Part shown: piece by piece, positions 30,513 to 38,254 of the stretch
Layout of the letters: every line of letters begins with the position of its first letter
Numbering within the stretch: the first letter of the stretch is position 1
DNA from: an uncultured Lachnospiraceae bacterium
GTDB taxonomy: Bacteria > Bacillota > Clostridia > Lachnospirales > Lachnospiraceae
Direction of reading: 5' to 3'
Assembly (NCBI GenBank): GCA_910586615.1
Contig: CAJUJP010000033.1
Span: 1 to 38,254 of the forward strand
DNA: 38,254 nt
Program-made: the position numbers and the translations under genes
Notes under the pieces: model-generated
Database searches by the model: none
What the model saw: only the letters and a program-made list of their open reading frames with translations
Told to the model about the DNA's origin: nothing

Positions 30513-32159
30513 ATGATTCAAAATCCGATTTTTCCGGGATTTAATCCCGATCCCTGTATCTGCAGAAAAGGGGAAGATTATTATGTGGCGGTGTCTACAT
30601 TCGAGTGGTTTCCGGGGATTCCGGTATATCATTCAAAGGATCTGAAAAACTGGGAACTGTATACCCATGTTCTGACAGACGATGAGCAGGTGGATCTGAA
30701 AAAGCTTCCCAGCGCAAAAGGGATCTGGGCGCCCTGTCTGACGTACTGCGAGGAGGAAGAACTGTTTTATGTGGTATACGGCGTTATGAACTCCATGAAT
30801 GCCCGGTATTTCGATGTGGACAATTACCTGATCACGGCAAAGGATATCAGAGGTCCGTGGAGTACACCGGCATATCTGCATTCTTCCGGATTTGACGCTT
30901 CCATTTTTCATGACGATGACGGAAAGAAATACATCGTCTCTCTGGAATGGGAGACCAGAGAAGGCTACGAGAAGCCCGGCGCTATCTGTATGGTAGAGTA
31001 CTCGCCTGCACAAAAAGAGATTGTGGGATATCCGAAGAGAATGTGGCGGGGCGGTACGGACCGGGGATGCATCGAGGCGCCTCATTTGACGAAGCGGGGA
31101 AAATATTACTATATTATGTGTGCGGAAGGGGGAACAGGGTACAATCATTGTGTGACCATGGGGCGGTCAGAACATGTATGGGGCCCCTATGAAAAAGATC
31201 CTCAGAATCCTATTGTGACCAGTGTTCCGGGGCAGTCCTTTGAACGCCGGGATCCTGACCACCTGAAGCCCAAATATTATAATCCCGATTCCATTCTGCA
31301 AAAGTCAGGGCACGGAAGCTATGTGGAACTTACGACGGGAGAGGTGTATCTGGTGCACCTTTGTGCCAGACCCTTTGTACCGGAACTGCGGTGCACGCTG
31401 GGAAGGGAGACCGCTATCCAGAAAATGATGTGGACAGAGGATGGCTGGCTGCGCATGGCTGACGGCAGCAATCTGGCTAAAGTGGAAGTGCCGGAAAGTG
31501 CACTGCCGGAGACACCGGTGCTCGGCATTCCCGATTTCGATGATTTTGATCAGGAGGAACTGGGGAATTTCTATTACGCACCCCGCATTATGCCGCACAG
31601 GTTTGCGGACGTAAAAGCCAGACCGGGCTATGTCAGACTTAGAGGACAGGAGTCCAGAACATCCCTGAACAAAGTGAGCATTCTGGCGCGAAAGCTGACC
31701 AGCGTCTATGCCAGAATTACCACGAAGATGGAATTTGTACCGGAGGTTCACCAGCACAGCGCCGGCCTGATCCTGTATTACGATAATATGAATTATATCA
31801 ATCTGCGGAAATATTACAGTGAAACGCTGGGACAGAGTGCCATTTCCATCATTCATCTGGAAAACGGAGAAAAAACGGAGTTTCTCAACACCAGAATCCC
31901 GGTGGATGACAGACCGCTTTACCTGCGCCTTTATATAGAAGGCAGAAAATCTTGGTTCGAGTGGAGCTATGACAACGAAAAGTATGTGAAGATCGGACGA
32001 ACTTTTGATACCACCCGGTTTTCCGATGAATACTGTAAATACGGAGAATTTACGGGGACGATGGTGGGAATCACCTGCGCGGACAGAGTGAGACACCGGC
32101 ATTATGCGGATTTTGACTTTTTTGAGTACGTGGCTGATGAGACGAAGACGGTAGAATAA
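30513..32159 (+). CDS. GH43 family beta-xylosidase/arabinofuranosidase
   Basis: Enzyme of 548 aa without a signal peptide, the length of intracellular GH43 beta-xylosidases. Catalytic residues are visible: base Asp13 in GFNPDP, pKa modulator Asp128 in SGFDASIFHDDDG, acid Glu188 in CIEAPH. The C-terminal ~200 residues form the usual second beta-sandwich domain (VRLRGQESRTSLNKVSILARKLT). It starts 19 nt after the GH5 stop codon with GGGAGG. It would release xylose (or arabinose) from oligosaccharides imported by the GPH symporter. Confidence 0.92.
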   Translation: MIQNPIFPGFNPDPCICRKGEDYYVAVSTFEWFPGIPVYHSKDLKNWELYTHVLTDDEQVDLKKLPSAKGIWAPCLTYCEEEELFYVVYGVMNSMNARYFDVDNYLITAKDIRGPWSTPAYLHSSGFDASIFHDDDGKKYIVSLEWETREGYEKPGAICMVEYSPAQKEIVGYPKRMWRGGTDRGCIEAPHLTKRGKYYYIMCAEGGTGYNHCVTMGRSEHVWGPYEKDPQNPIVTSVPGQSFERRDPDHLKPKYYNPDSILQKSGHGSYVELTTGEVYLVHLCARPFVPELRCTLGRETAIQKMMWTEDGWLRMADGSNLAKVEVPESALPETPVLGIPDFDDFDQEELGNFYYAPRIMPHRFADVKARPGYVRLRGQESRTSLNKVSILARKLTSVYARITTKMEFVPEVHQHSAGLILYYDNMNYINLRKYYSETLGQSAISIIHLENGEKTEFLNTRIPVDDRPLYLRLYIEGRKSWFEWSYDNEKYVKIGRTFDTTRFSDEYCKYGEFTGTMVGITCADRVRHRHYADFDFFEYVADETKTVE

Positions 32160-32191
32160 GCGGGAAATAAGCGGTGAATCGCTCATACTTA

Positions 32192-32220
32192 TTGACGAAT
32201 TGCATTTTCACTTCTAAAAT
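32192..32220 (+). promoter_or_regulatory. Promoter of the small membrane protein gene
   Basis: TTGACG (32192-32197), 17-bp spacer, TAAAAT (32215-32220), just downstream of the GH43 gene. Confidence 0.65.
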
Positions 32221-32295
32221 GGAATAAGGCTGGGGCATACATGGCATTAGCATTATGCTTTCATTCTTTGTGAAGCAAGAGGAGCGGATCTGTTG

Positions 32296-33024
32296 ATGGA
32301 AGAAGATAACAATGTAAAAAAGGGAATGCTATTGTTGGGTACAAGCATCGTTGTGATCCTGCTTGCTTATGCCTGTCTGATCGTAGGTGCTATTTTGCAG
32401 GAGCGGGGGTATAACAATGCGGACATACTGCCTGTGGTGCTGACAGGGTTCTTTGGCGGAAATGTGCTTGCTATTGCGCTGTTTTTTAAGGCTTATCCGA
32501 TACTTGTCCGTTCGGATTGCGCGCGTATGGATGCAAGATATGCCGGAAAAGAACTGACAGAGATGTCATTTCCAAATTGGCAGGCTCTTGTACGGACATT
32601 TCTTCTTGATAAATTTCAATTTATAGAAGAGGGATATTACAGGACAAAAAGATTTTCATTTTTGAGGGATTCTGTTTGTTATTATGCCAGAATAACAGAG
32701 GATACGGATATAGAAAATGCCTTCCGGCGGGAGGGAATCCGGCTGTATCAGACACAGAGAAGAGAGAAAAATCTGTGTCTGCTTCTGTTTGTGTATCTGG
32801 ACGAGGTCGGAGAAGAGGACAAAAAGGCGCTTAAGGAATTGAATAAAAGCAGCATCATCATGGAGAGTGTACTCAATCCGAATACTTCCGTGTCGGCGCT
32901 GGTCGTTGCCATAGACCGGAGAAGTAATACAGGATATTATATGGAGATCGGCAGACACGGCAGGTTCACTTTGTATGGGTACGGGTGCAGGATGATCAGA
33001 AAATTATTTGGTCAGGGGCAGTAA
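32296..33024 (+). CDS. Uncharacterised two-helix membrane protein
   Basis: Protein of 242 aa. Two N-terminal transmembrane segments (about 10-34 and 45-67) are followed by a ~175-residue soluble domain of mixed sheet and helix (FQFIEEGYYRTKRFSFLRDSVCYYARITEDTDIE, then LCLLLFVYLDEVGEEDKKALKEL, then ALVVAIDRRSNTGYYMEIG). I recognise no family. AGAGGAG lies 11 nt before this ATG; a TTG one codon upstream (32293) has slightly better spacing. Its own promoter lies upstream, so it is not part of the xylan operon. Confidence 0.75.
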   Translation: MEEDNNVKKGMLLLGTSIVVILLAYACLIVGAILQERGYNNADILPVVLTGFFGGNVLAIALFFKAYPILVRSDCARMDARYAGKELTEMSFPNWQALVRTFLLDKFQFIEEGYYRTKRFSFLRDSVCYYARITEDTDIENAFRREGIRLYQTQRREKNLCLLLFVYLDEVGEEDKKALKELNKSSIIMESVLNPNTSVSALVVAIDRRSNTGYYMEIGRHGRFTLYGYGCRMIRKLFGQGQ

Positions 33025-33088
33025 AGTGAATATGTGCAATTTACCGGTCTGCCGGGAGCAGTGATTGCGGAGGAGTGAAAACTGCAGC

Positions 33089-34156
33089 TCAACCCGAAAT
33101 CTCCTGCTCCCGAAAAAGCTTGTCTACAGCGCATACATACTCGGAAATCCGGTTTGCTTTGCGTATCTTCTTCAGATACTTGTCAGGATTTGTGAAGCTT
33201 CGGCTCATATACGTCCAGAGTTCCTTCATTTTAAAAAGGGTGGGTGAATCGCCGGACATGATCTGTATATACCCGTCCAGAATCTCATCGTGGAAGGCAC
33301 GCCATACATCCTGATCGGGAATCTTTTGACCGGAACGGGCTGATGTCTGGCCGTCTGTCCGTAAATGGCCTGCCAGAGCCGGATTTTGAATGATCCCGCG
33401 CCCGATCATGATGCGGTCCGGCCGGACAGAAATCTTTTCCAGACTTTCCGGAGAGACGATGTCTCCATTATAACAGAGGGGAAAACGTGTCTGTATCCGT
33501 GCCACCGCTGCCGCATAGGCTTCAGGATGTGCCGTACCTGTATAGAATTCCTGCTGCAGACGTGTGTGAATGATCAATTCGTGGATCGGATATTTCGTAT
33601 AGATATCCAGAAGTCTGTCCCACTCTTTTAAATCGGATATGCCGAGTCTTGTCTTGACCGATATTTTCAGCGGACATTTTTCAAAGATCTCATAGAGAAA
33701 AGCATCCAGTTTATCGGGAATACTCAGGAAACCGGAACCACGTTTTTTGGCGGTGACAGTCCCCGACGGGCAGCCCAGATTCAGGTTGATAGCATCATAA
33801 CCATAGGAGGCGGCCTGTCCGGCGACGGCCAGAAACCGGCCGGCATTGTTAGTCAGTACCTGCGGAACAAGCGGGATTCCCACATTGTTTTCAGGCAGGA
33901 TATCCCGGAGCTCTCTGGCGTTGATGGACTTATTTTTCTGATAAATATGGTTATGCACATTGGCATCACTTTTTTCAGGGATAAATATTTTGCCGGAGAT
34001 AACGTCGTTATCAGGAATAAAGTTTTTATCTGTGATAATATTTTTATCAGAGATAAAAGGGGTGAAATATTTATCAATCCCGTCAAAATATTTTGCATGG
34101 GCGTTGCGGTATATGTAGGTTGTGATTCCCTCCATGGGTGCCAGATAGCAGAGCAT
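33089..34156 (-). CDS. tRNA-dihydrouridine synthase with a repeat insertion
   Basis: FMN-dependent Dus enzyme of 355 aa, reducing uridine in the tRNA D-loop. Motifs: LAPMEGITTYIYRNAH at the start, VPQVLTNNAG (~97-106), the catalytic Cys129 in NLNLGCPSGTVTAKKRGSGFL, KISVKTRLG, IHTRLQQEFY, NGDIVSP and MIGRGIIQNP. The protein is ~45 residues longer than usual because of an insertion at about 36-78 that contains a six-residue repeat. GAGGGT precedes the ATG. The downstream end converges on the gene at 32296. Confidence 0.92.
   Translation of the reverse strand: MLCYLAPMEGITTYIYRNAHAKYFDGIDKYFTPFISDKNIITDKNFIPDNDVISGKIFIPEKSDANVHNHIYQKNKSINARELRDILPENNVGIPLVPQVLTNNAGRFLAVAGQAASYGYDAINLNLGCPSGTVTAKKRGSGFLSIPDKLDAFLYEIFEKCPLKISVKTRLGISDLKEWDRLLDIYTKYPIHELIIHTRLQQEFYTGTAHPEAYAAAVARIQTRFPLCYNGDIVSPESLEKISVRPDRIMIGRGIIQNPALAGHLRTDGQTSARSGQKIPDQDVWRAFHDEILDGYIQIMSGDSPTLFKMKELWTYMSRSFTNPDKYLKKIRKANRISEYVCAVDKLFREQEISG
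33977..34048 (-). repeat. 18-bp tandem repeat inside the dus gene
   Basis: On the minus strand four successive 18-bp units encode DKNIIT, DKNFIP, DNDVIS and GKIFIP, followed by a partial EKSD. The units keep A-rich starts (GATAAAAA) and TTATC centres. The repeat is in frame, so its length can vary without breaking the gene. Confidence 0.8.
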
Positions 34157-34208
34157 TGTTACCCTCGTTTCTTTACGTGATGTAGTTACGCGGTGATGAG
34201 CCGTGTTG

Positions 34209-34222
34209 TACCTGTACAGGTA
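34209..34222 (-). promoter_or_regulatory. Palindrome upstream of the dus gene
   Basis: TACCTGTACAGGTA is a perfect 14-bp palindrome in the 113-bp gap between the MATE and dus genes. A further inverted repeat, TATGTAA/TTACATA (34232-34238, 34250-34256), lies beside it. An operator is likely, but its regulator is unknown. Confidence 0.45.
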
Positions 34223-34269
34223 TTCGTGCAGTATGTAAATATATATAAATTACATATTCTATGTATTTT

Positions 34270-35637
34270 CTATACATTTTTTTCTTCTGTAAAAAGATCA
34301 TCGCGGGTGATATTCTGCAGCCATTTTCCACTGCGGTATCGCTTGATGACCCAGGGCCATTTTACGAATTCATCGGTACAAAGAAGAAAATAGACAACCA
34401 GCACGGGGAGCTTCAATGCGAAGGCCGCGAGAAATCCGAGCGGGACTGCGTAGCACCACATGTCAACAGTGTCGCAGATCAGCCCGAACCGTGTGTCGCC
34501 GCCGGAGCGGAACACACCTGCGATCAGTGTTGTATTGACGGCAGCGCCCATCACATAGTAGGTGTTGATGAGCAGCATATATTTCAGGTAATGCATGGCC
34601 GTATCCGAGAGGGAGGCAAAACGCAGTACAAAAGGAGTGGCGATGAGAATCAGCACACCGCCGACTGCGCCGGTTATGACAGTCAGCTTTAACAGCTTGG
34701 AAGCATATTCTCTGGCACGCTCCATATTGCCTTCACCCATCACATTGCCCAGCAGGATACCTCCTGCGCTGGCGGTGCCGAAACAGAGCACCGTACCGAA
34801 ATTGCGGACCACTACGACCAGAGAGTTGGCGGCCACTGCATCGGTTCCCAAATGCCCCAGAATTACGGAATACATGGAAAAAGCAACGCTCCACGAGATA
34901 TCATTGCCCAGGGCGGGCAGGGAAAGCCTGATAAAATCCTTCAATAACAACTTGTTGCGGATAAACATATAAGCCGGATTCAACCGCAGGTCCTTGCTGA
35001 ATACCAGCGAAACAAAGATACAGCCCAGAAGCTCTATCACACGTGAAGCGGCAGTGGCGATGGCAACGCCTGTTGCACCCAGGCGCGGTGCGCCAAACAA
35101 TCCGAAAATGAATACCGCATTTAAAAAGATATTCAATGTAAAAGCAAGCACATTCAGTACCATGGCGATCGTCACCCGGCCGATGCTTCGAAGAACGGCA
35201 AGGTAGATTTCGATCACACCCCAGCACAGATAAGTCAGCGACATAATCCGCAGGTAGCCCGCGCCGATGGGAATCAGCTCCGTGTCATTGGTAAAAAGCC
35301 GCATCATAAGCTCCGGTGCAAAAAAAGCGAAACCAGAAAACACCATGGTGATCAACAGTGAAAATCTCATGGCGATTCCCTCGATGACACGGATCGCCTG
35401 CAGATCCTTCTTCCCCCAATACTGCGCACACAACAGTGTAGCACCTGTACCCAGGCCATAATAAACCATAAAAAGAACGCTGGCATAGTTAGAAGCCAGT
35501 GAAACCGCTGAAATCGACGACTGCCCCACATAATTAAGCATAACCACATCAGCAGAATTGACCGCGGCGCTGAGCAGATTCTGTATGATAATCGGAATCA
35601 TTAATTTCAGTATCTGGGAGTAAAATCTGTCTTTCAT
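34270..35637 (-). CDS. MATE family multidrug/organic cation exporter
   Basis: Inner-membrane antiporter of 455 aa with 12 predicted helices in two MatE repeats. The N-terminus (QILKLMIPIIIQNLLSAAVNSADVVMLNYVGQSSISAVSLASNY) and the second repeat (ALGNDISWSVAFSMYSVILGHLGTDAVAANSLVVVVRNFG) are typical. It would expel drugs or cationic metabolites with Na+ or H+. AAAGGAA is the ribosome site. A strong promoter (35738-35767) and an inverted repeat in the leader suggest regulation. Confidence 0.92.
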   Translation of the reverse strand: MKDRFYSQILKLMIPIIIQNLLSAAVNSADVVMLNYVGQSSISAVSLASNYASVLFMVYYGLGTGATLLCAQYWGKKDLQAIRVIEGIAMRFSLLITMVFSGFAFFAPELMMRLFTNDTELIPIGAGYLRIMSLTYLCWGVIEIYLAVLRSIGRVTIAMVLNVLAFTLNIFLNAVFIFGLFGAPRLGATGVAIATAASRVIELLGCIFVSLVFSKDLRLNPAYMFIRNKLLLKDFIRLSLPALGNDISWSVAFSMYSVILGHLGTDAVAANSLVVVVRNFGTVLCFGTASAGGILLGNVMGEGNMERAREYASKLLKLTVITGAVGGVLILIATPFVLRFASLSDTAMHYLKYMLLINTYYVMGAAVNTTLIAGVFRSGGDTRFGLICDTVDMWCYAVPLGFLAAFALKLPVLVVYFLLCTDEFVKWPWVIKRYRSGKWLQNITRDDLFTEEKNV

Positions 35638-35666
35638 CTTTATATTTATTCCTTTCGTTTTGTGAA

Positions 35667-35681
35667 ACTACACAATGTAGT
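35667..35681 (-). promoter_or_regulatory. Inverted repeat in the MATE leader
   Basis: ACTACA-CAA-TGTAGT, a perfect 6-bp inverted repeat between the promoter and the start codon. It recalls BlaI/MecI-type operators (TACA-NN-TGTA), but with a 3-bp centre. A repressor site is possible. Confidence 0.4.
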
Positions 35682-35737
35682 AAAAATTTATAGCTTTTCT
35701 ATATTTTTGTATCTTTTCCTAAGGCTGTTAAGCCATT

Positions 35738-35767
35738 ATTATAGATGTGCGTACTTTTATTTGTCAA
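35738..35767 (-). promoter_or_regulatory. Promoter of the MATE exporter gene
   Basis: On the minus strand, exact TTGACA (35767-35762), 18-bp spacer, exact TATAAT (35743-35738). Confidence 0.8.
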
Positions 35768-35888
35768 CAGTATTTTATAGTCGCAAACTACCTTCGCGAG
35801 TTACCCGTTTGCTGCCGGAAGGGGACGACTCTTTATAAAAACACATATACAATATATAACGATTATCTATACTTTTCACACTTTAGTG

Positions 35889-35897
35889 TGGTACAAT
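35889..35897 (+). promoter_or_regulatory. Possible extended -10 promoter of apt
   Basis: TGGTACAAT (35889-35897) with CACAC/GTGTG symmetry just before it. No good -35 is seen at 17 bp. The next convincing start codon with a ribosome site is the apt ATG at 36122. Confidence 0.4.
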
Positions 35898-35921
35898 GTA
35901 CGCGTAGGCAATGAGCAGTGG

Positions 35922-36085
35922 CAAAATGCAAGACGACAAAATGGCTGCTTGCAGACAATTTTGTCGGATTACATTTTGATAGGGCGAAGCCCGCGAGCGA
36001 GATGAAGCGAAGCGGAATCGAGCGTGCGCTGCGGGGTACAACCAATAAAAAAGGCGAGAACAGCGAAGCGCATTCGAGCCAACCT
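35922..36085 (+). repeat. Interspersed-repeat-like element in the apt leader
   Basis: Nested inverted repeats: CAAAATG (35922-35928) with CATTTTG (35972-35978), enclosing CGACAAAAT (35934-35942) with ATTTTGTCG (35958-35966). A GC-rich tract follows with repeated GCGAAGC/GAGCGAG words (to ~36085). The composition differs from the flanks. It is open in frame with apt but has no ribosome site, so it is not part of the protein. It looks like a small non-coding repeat of the MITE/BIME kind. Apart from it and the promoters, the gap 35638-36121 holds no gene I can support. Confidence 0.55.
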
Positions 36086-36121
36086 CACCTAAATCAAAGT
36101 ATCAAACCAAGGAGACACAAC

Positions 36122-36646
36122 ATGAAAAAAATGGAAGATTACGTACGCAGCATACCGGATTTCCCGGAGAAAGGCATCATTTTCCGGGATGTAACAAGCG
36201 TACTTCAGGATGCTGACGGGCTGGCACTGGCCATCGATTCCATGAAAGAAATGCTGGATGGCATTGATTTTGATGTGATCGTGGGTACAGAGTCACGAGG
36301 ATTTATTTTCGGCGTGCCCATCGCTTACGCACTGCACAAGTCTTTTGTACCGGTGCGCAAAAAAGGCAAGCTGCCCCTGGACACCATATCCAAAGAATAC
36401 GATCTGGAATATGGCAGTGCAGTGGTGGAGATGCACAGGGATTCCATCAAACCCGGACAGAAGGTAGTTGTGGTGGACGATCTGATCGCCACAGGCGGTA
36501 CGATTGAAGCGAGCATTCAGATGATTGAAGAACTGGGAGGCGAAGTGGTGAAGGTCATATTCCTGATGGAACTGGCCGGTCTGAAAGGCAGAGAACGCCT
36601 GAAAAACTACGACGTTGACAGCGTCATCATCTATGAAGGCAAATAA
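36122..36646 (+). CDS. apt: Adenine phosphoribosyltransferase
   Basis: Cytosolic enzyme of 174 aa making AMP from adenine and PRPP. The full motif set is present: RSIPDFPEKGIIFRDVTSVL at the start, GTESRGFIFG (55-64), PVRKKGKLPL (77-86), EYDLEYG (92-98) and the PRPP loop VVVVDDLIATGGT (115-127). The frame is open 68 codons further upstream into the repeat element, but ATG 36122 has AGGAG at the right distance and matches the family N-terminus. It is followed within 41 nt by a purine permease gene. Confidence 0.96.
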   Translation: MKKMEDYVRSIPDFPEKGIIFRDVTSVLQDADGLALAIDSMKEMLDGIDFDVIVGTESRGFIFGVPIAYALHKSFVPVRKKGKLPLDTISKEYDLEYGSAVVEMHRDSIKPGQKVVVVDDLIATGGTIEASIQMIEELGGEVVKVIFLMELAGLKGRERLKNYDVDSVIIYEGK

Positions 36647-36687
36647 AGGCAGCATTGACTGCCGACTTATGAGAAAAGGAGAAAGTG

Positions 36688-38046
36688 ATGTTAGAAAAAT
36701 GGTTTAAACTCAAAGAAAACAACACAAATGTCAAGACCGAAGTGGTTGCCGGTGTCACGACTTTTATGACGATGGCGTACATTCTGGCGGTCAATCCGTC
36801 AATCCTGTCCGCTTCCGGTATGGACAGCAATGCCGTTCTGATGGCAACGGCACTGGCGTCATTTATCGGTACGCTGGCGATGGCGCTTCTTGCCAATTAT
36901 CCCTTCGCACTGGCACCCGGCCTTGGCCTGAATGCATACTTTGCCTATACGGTGTGCGGCGAAATGGGATATTCCTGGCAGATCGCGCTGCTGGCGGTAT
37001 TTATAGAAGGACTTATTTTTGTGGTGCTTTCTGTAACGAATGTGCGTGAGGCAATCTTTAATGCAATTCCGCTTCAGTTGAAAAAAGGTGTATCCGTTGG
37101 TATCGGTCTGTTCATTGCATTTATTGCATTCCAGAATGCAGGCATCGTAGTTAATTCTGATTCTACATTGGTGACGGTGATTGACTTTACGGCAGATTTT
37201 CACACAGCGGGAATCAGCGCGCTTCTTGCGATCATCGGAACATTCTGCATTGCGGTTATGTACATTAAAGGCGTGAAAGGCGCCATCCTGATTGGAATTT
37301 TTGTAACATGGATTCTGGGTATCATCTGCCAGATGGCCGGGCTGTATGTGGTAACACCGGATGCCGGGTATTATTCCCTGCTTCCTTCCTGGAGCAGTTT
37401 CAGCTTCGGAGCCATCGGTCAGACTTTCGGACAGTGCTTTCAGGCGGATTTCAGTTCCGTCCGCGTTATTGATTTTATCGTGATCGTATTTGCATTCCTG
37501 TTTGTGGATGTGTTTGATACGCTGGGAACGTTGATCGGTTGTGCCAATAAGGCAAAGATGCTGGATAAAGACGGCAAACTGCCCCGGATCAAACCGGCGC
37601 TTCTGGCGGATGCCATCGCTACAAGTGCAGGCGCTGTACTGGGTACTTCTACTACCACTACTTTTGTGGAAAGTTCTGCAGGTGTGGCGGAAGGCGGAAG
37701 GACAGGCCTTGCGTCTGTTGTGACAGGCTTCCTGTTTCTGCTGGCGATATTCCTGGCACCGGTCTTCACGGCGATTCCGGGATTTGCAACCGCTCCGGCA
37801 CTGTTGTTCGTTGGTTTCCTGATGATTACAGCAGTGGTACAGATTGATTTTGATGATATGTCCGAGGCGATTCCGGCATACCTCTGTCTCCTCGCTATGC
37901 CGCTTATGTACAGCATTTCCGAGGGTATTGCGGTGGGCGTGATCTCTTATGTGGTGATCAATCTTGTATGCGGCAAGGCAAAGAAAATCACACCGCTCAT
38001 GTATATACTGGCGGTACTGTTCATCTGTAAATATATTTTCTTATAA
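36688..38046 (+). CDS. NCS2 family purine permease (adenine/guanine/hypoxanthine, PbuG-like)
   Basis: Permease of 452 aa with about 12-14 helices, of the AzgA/PbuG branch of NCS2. Typical features: KLKENNTNVKTEVVAGVTTFMTMAYILAVNPSIL, LAPGLGLNAYFAYTVC, VFLFVDVFDTLGTLIG and GTSTTTTFVESSAGVAEGGRTGLASVVTG. It follows apt by 41 nt with AAAAGGAG, so import and salvage of purines are coupled. ATG 36688 is preferred to GTG 36685. Confidence 0.94.
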   Translation: MLEKWFKLKENNTNVKTEVVAGVTTFMTMAYILAVNPSILSASGMDSNAVLMATALASFIGTLAMALLANYPFALAPGLGLNAYFAYTVCGEMGYSWQIALLAVFIEGLIFVVLSVTNVREAIFNAIPLQLKKGVSVGIGLFIAFIAFQNAGIVVNSDSTLVTVIDFTADFHTAGISALLAIIGTFCIAVMYIKGVKGAILIGIFVTWILGIICQMAGLYVVTPDAGYYSLLPSWSSFSFGAIGQTFGQCFQADFSSVRVIDFIVIVFAFLFVDVFDTLGTLIGCANKAKMLDKDGKLPRIKPALLADAIATSAGAVLGTSTTTTFVESSAGVAEGGRTGLASVVTGFLFLLAIFLAPVFTAIPGFATAPALLFVGFLMITAVVQIDFDDMSEAIPAYLCLLAMPLMYSISEGIAVGVISYVVINLVCGKAKKITPLMYILAVLFICKYIFL

Positions 38047-38121
38047 AGCGGTTCGTGAATTTGCTCTGCCGTTTATAGGAAAAAGTTATAGCTGAAAGTA
38101 TTTAAACTGTTGTAAAATGCA

Positions 38122-38183
38122 TATCATAAAATAGAAAGATTCTGTGCGCTGCCGGTGTACAGAATCTTTCTACTTTTATGATA
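38122..38183. terminator. Long hairpin terminator after the purine permease gene
   Basis: TAGAAAGATTCTGT (38132-38145) and ACAGAATCTTTCTA (38159-38172) form a perfect 14-bp stem. The pairing continues after one unpaired C with TATCATAAAA (38122-38131) and TTTTATGATA (38174-38183), for ~24 bp in all. CTTTTATG follows the core stem. I see no gene in 38047-38254. Confidence 0.7.
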
Positions 38184-38254
38184 TAGGATTAGGGTGTCTA
38201 AAGGTACTCTGTCAACTTTGCATAGGCAGATTGCACAAATATGTTCGTGAAGCT

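Noticed and set aside
31305..32186. 293-codon minus-strand frame opposite the GH43 gene
   Set aside because: The GH43 gene has all catalytic motifs; the reverse frame shows only shadow composition.
35638..36121. Purine riboswitch upstream of apt
   Set aside because: I looked for the conserved three-way junction core and did not see it. The region holds the repeat element and short A/T-rich sequence instead.

Overview
The base composition, the Shine-Dalgarno-rich gene starts, the gene content and the many Firmicutes-type sigma-A promoters (TTGACA/TATAAT) suggest a chromosomal segment of a gut-type Clostridia, most likely Lachnospiraceae. This is inferred from protein families alone. I see no rRNA, tRNA, CRISPR array, phage or complete insertion sequence.

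Layout. 0-3 kb: a minus-strand pair of a KAS III-like acyltransferase and a seven-helix chemoreceptor, read from a strong promoter through a ~300-nt leader that contains a terminator-like hairpin. 3.1-4.9 kb: a ferredoxin-like gene remnant, then a ribbon-helix-helix (RHH) protein and an SPFH membrane protein. 5-9.2 kb: a DUF4422 glycosyltransferase, a large lipoprotein, and an Rpn-type PD-(D/E)XK protein. 9.3-12 kb: a polar amino acid ABC importer (permease, ATPase, lipoprotein). 12-14 kb: a zinc-ribbon protein, and a TetR regulator with a membrane protein. 14-17.4 kb: a WYL regulator divergent from an ABC-2 exporter. 17.5-22 kb: a lantibiotic-immunity-type ABC exporter (LanF/E/G) with its own two-component system. 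22-24.2 kb: a PRTase-like protein and a Na+/Ser-Thr symporter. 24.3-26.8 kb: a second amino acid ABC importer. 26.8-32.2 kb: a hemicellulose locus (AraC, GPH symporter, GH5, GH43). 32.2-38 kb: a small membrane protein, a tRNA-dihydrouridine synthase, a MATE exporter, and apt plus an NCS2 purine permease.

The most unusual items are these. (1) The second ABC importer's lipoprotein (24348-25163) reads as a circularly permuted solute-binding protein: the second half of the fold precedes the first. The conventional lipoprotein at 11103-11993 serves as an internal reference. (2) An almost identical promoter-operator (TTGACA, 16 bp, TATCAT embedded in two TGATATCA boxes) stands before both the SPFH/RHH operon and the ABC-2 exporter, which suggests a shared regulator, possibly the RHH protein. 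(3) The lantibiotic-immunity operon has a leader with a 13-bp perfect inverted repeat whose right arm contains the ribosome-binding site. (4) The KAS III-like protein lacks the catalytic His and is paired with a chemoreceptor. (5) The Dus enzyme carries an 18-bp/6-residue tandem-repeat insertion.

How the parts work together: most of the window concerns sensing and exchange with the surroundings. It has two amino acid importers and a Ser/Thr symporter for nitrogen, a xylan/glucan oligosaccharide uptake and hydrolysis locus, three export systems for peptides or drugs, and purine salvage. Each is accompanied by a local regulator or a structured leader.
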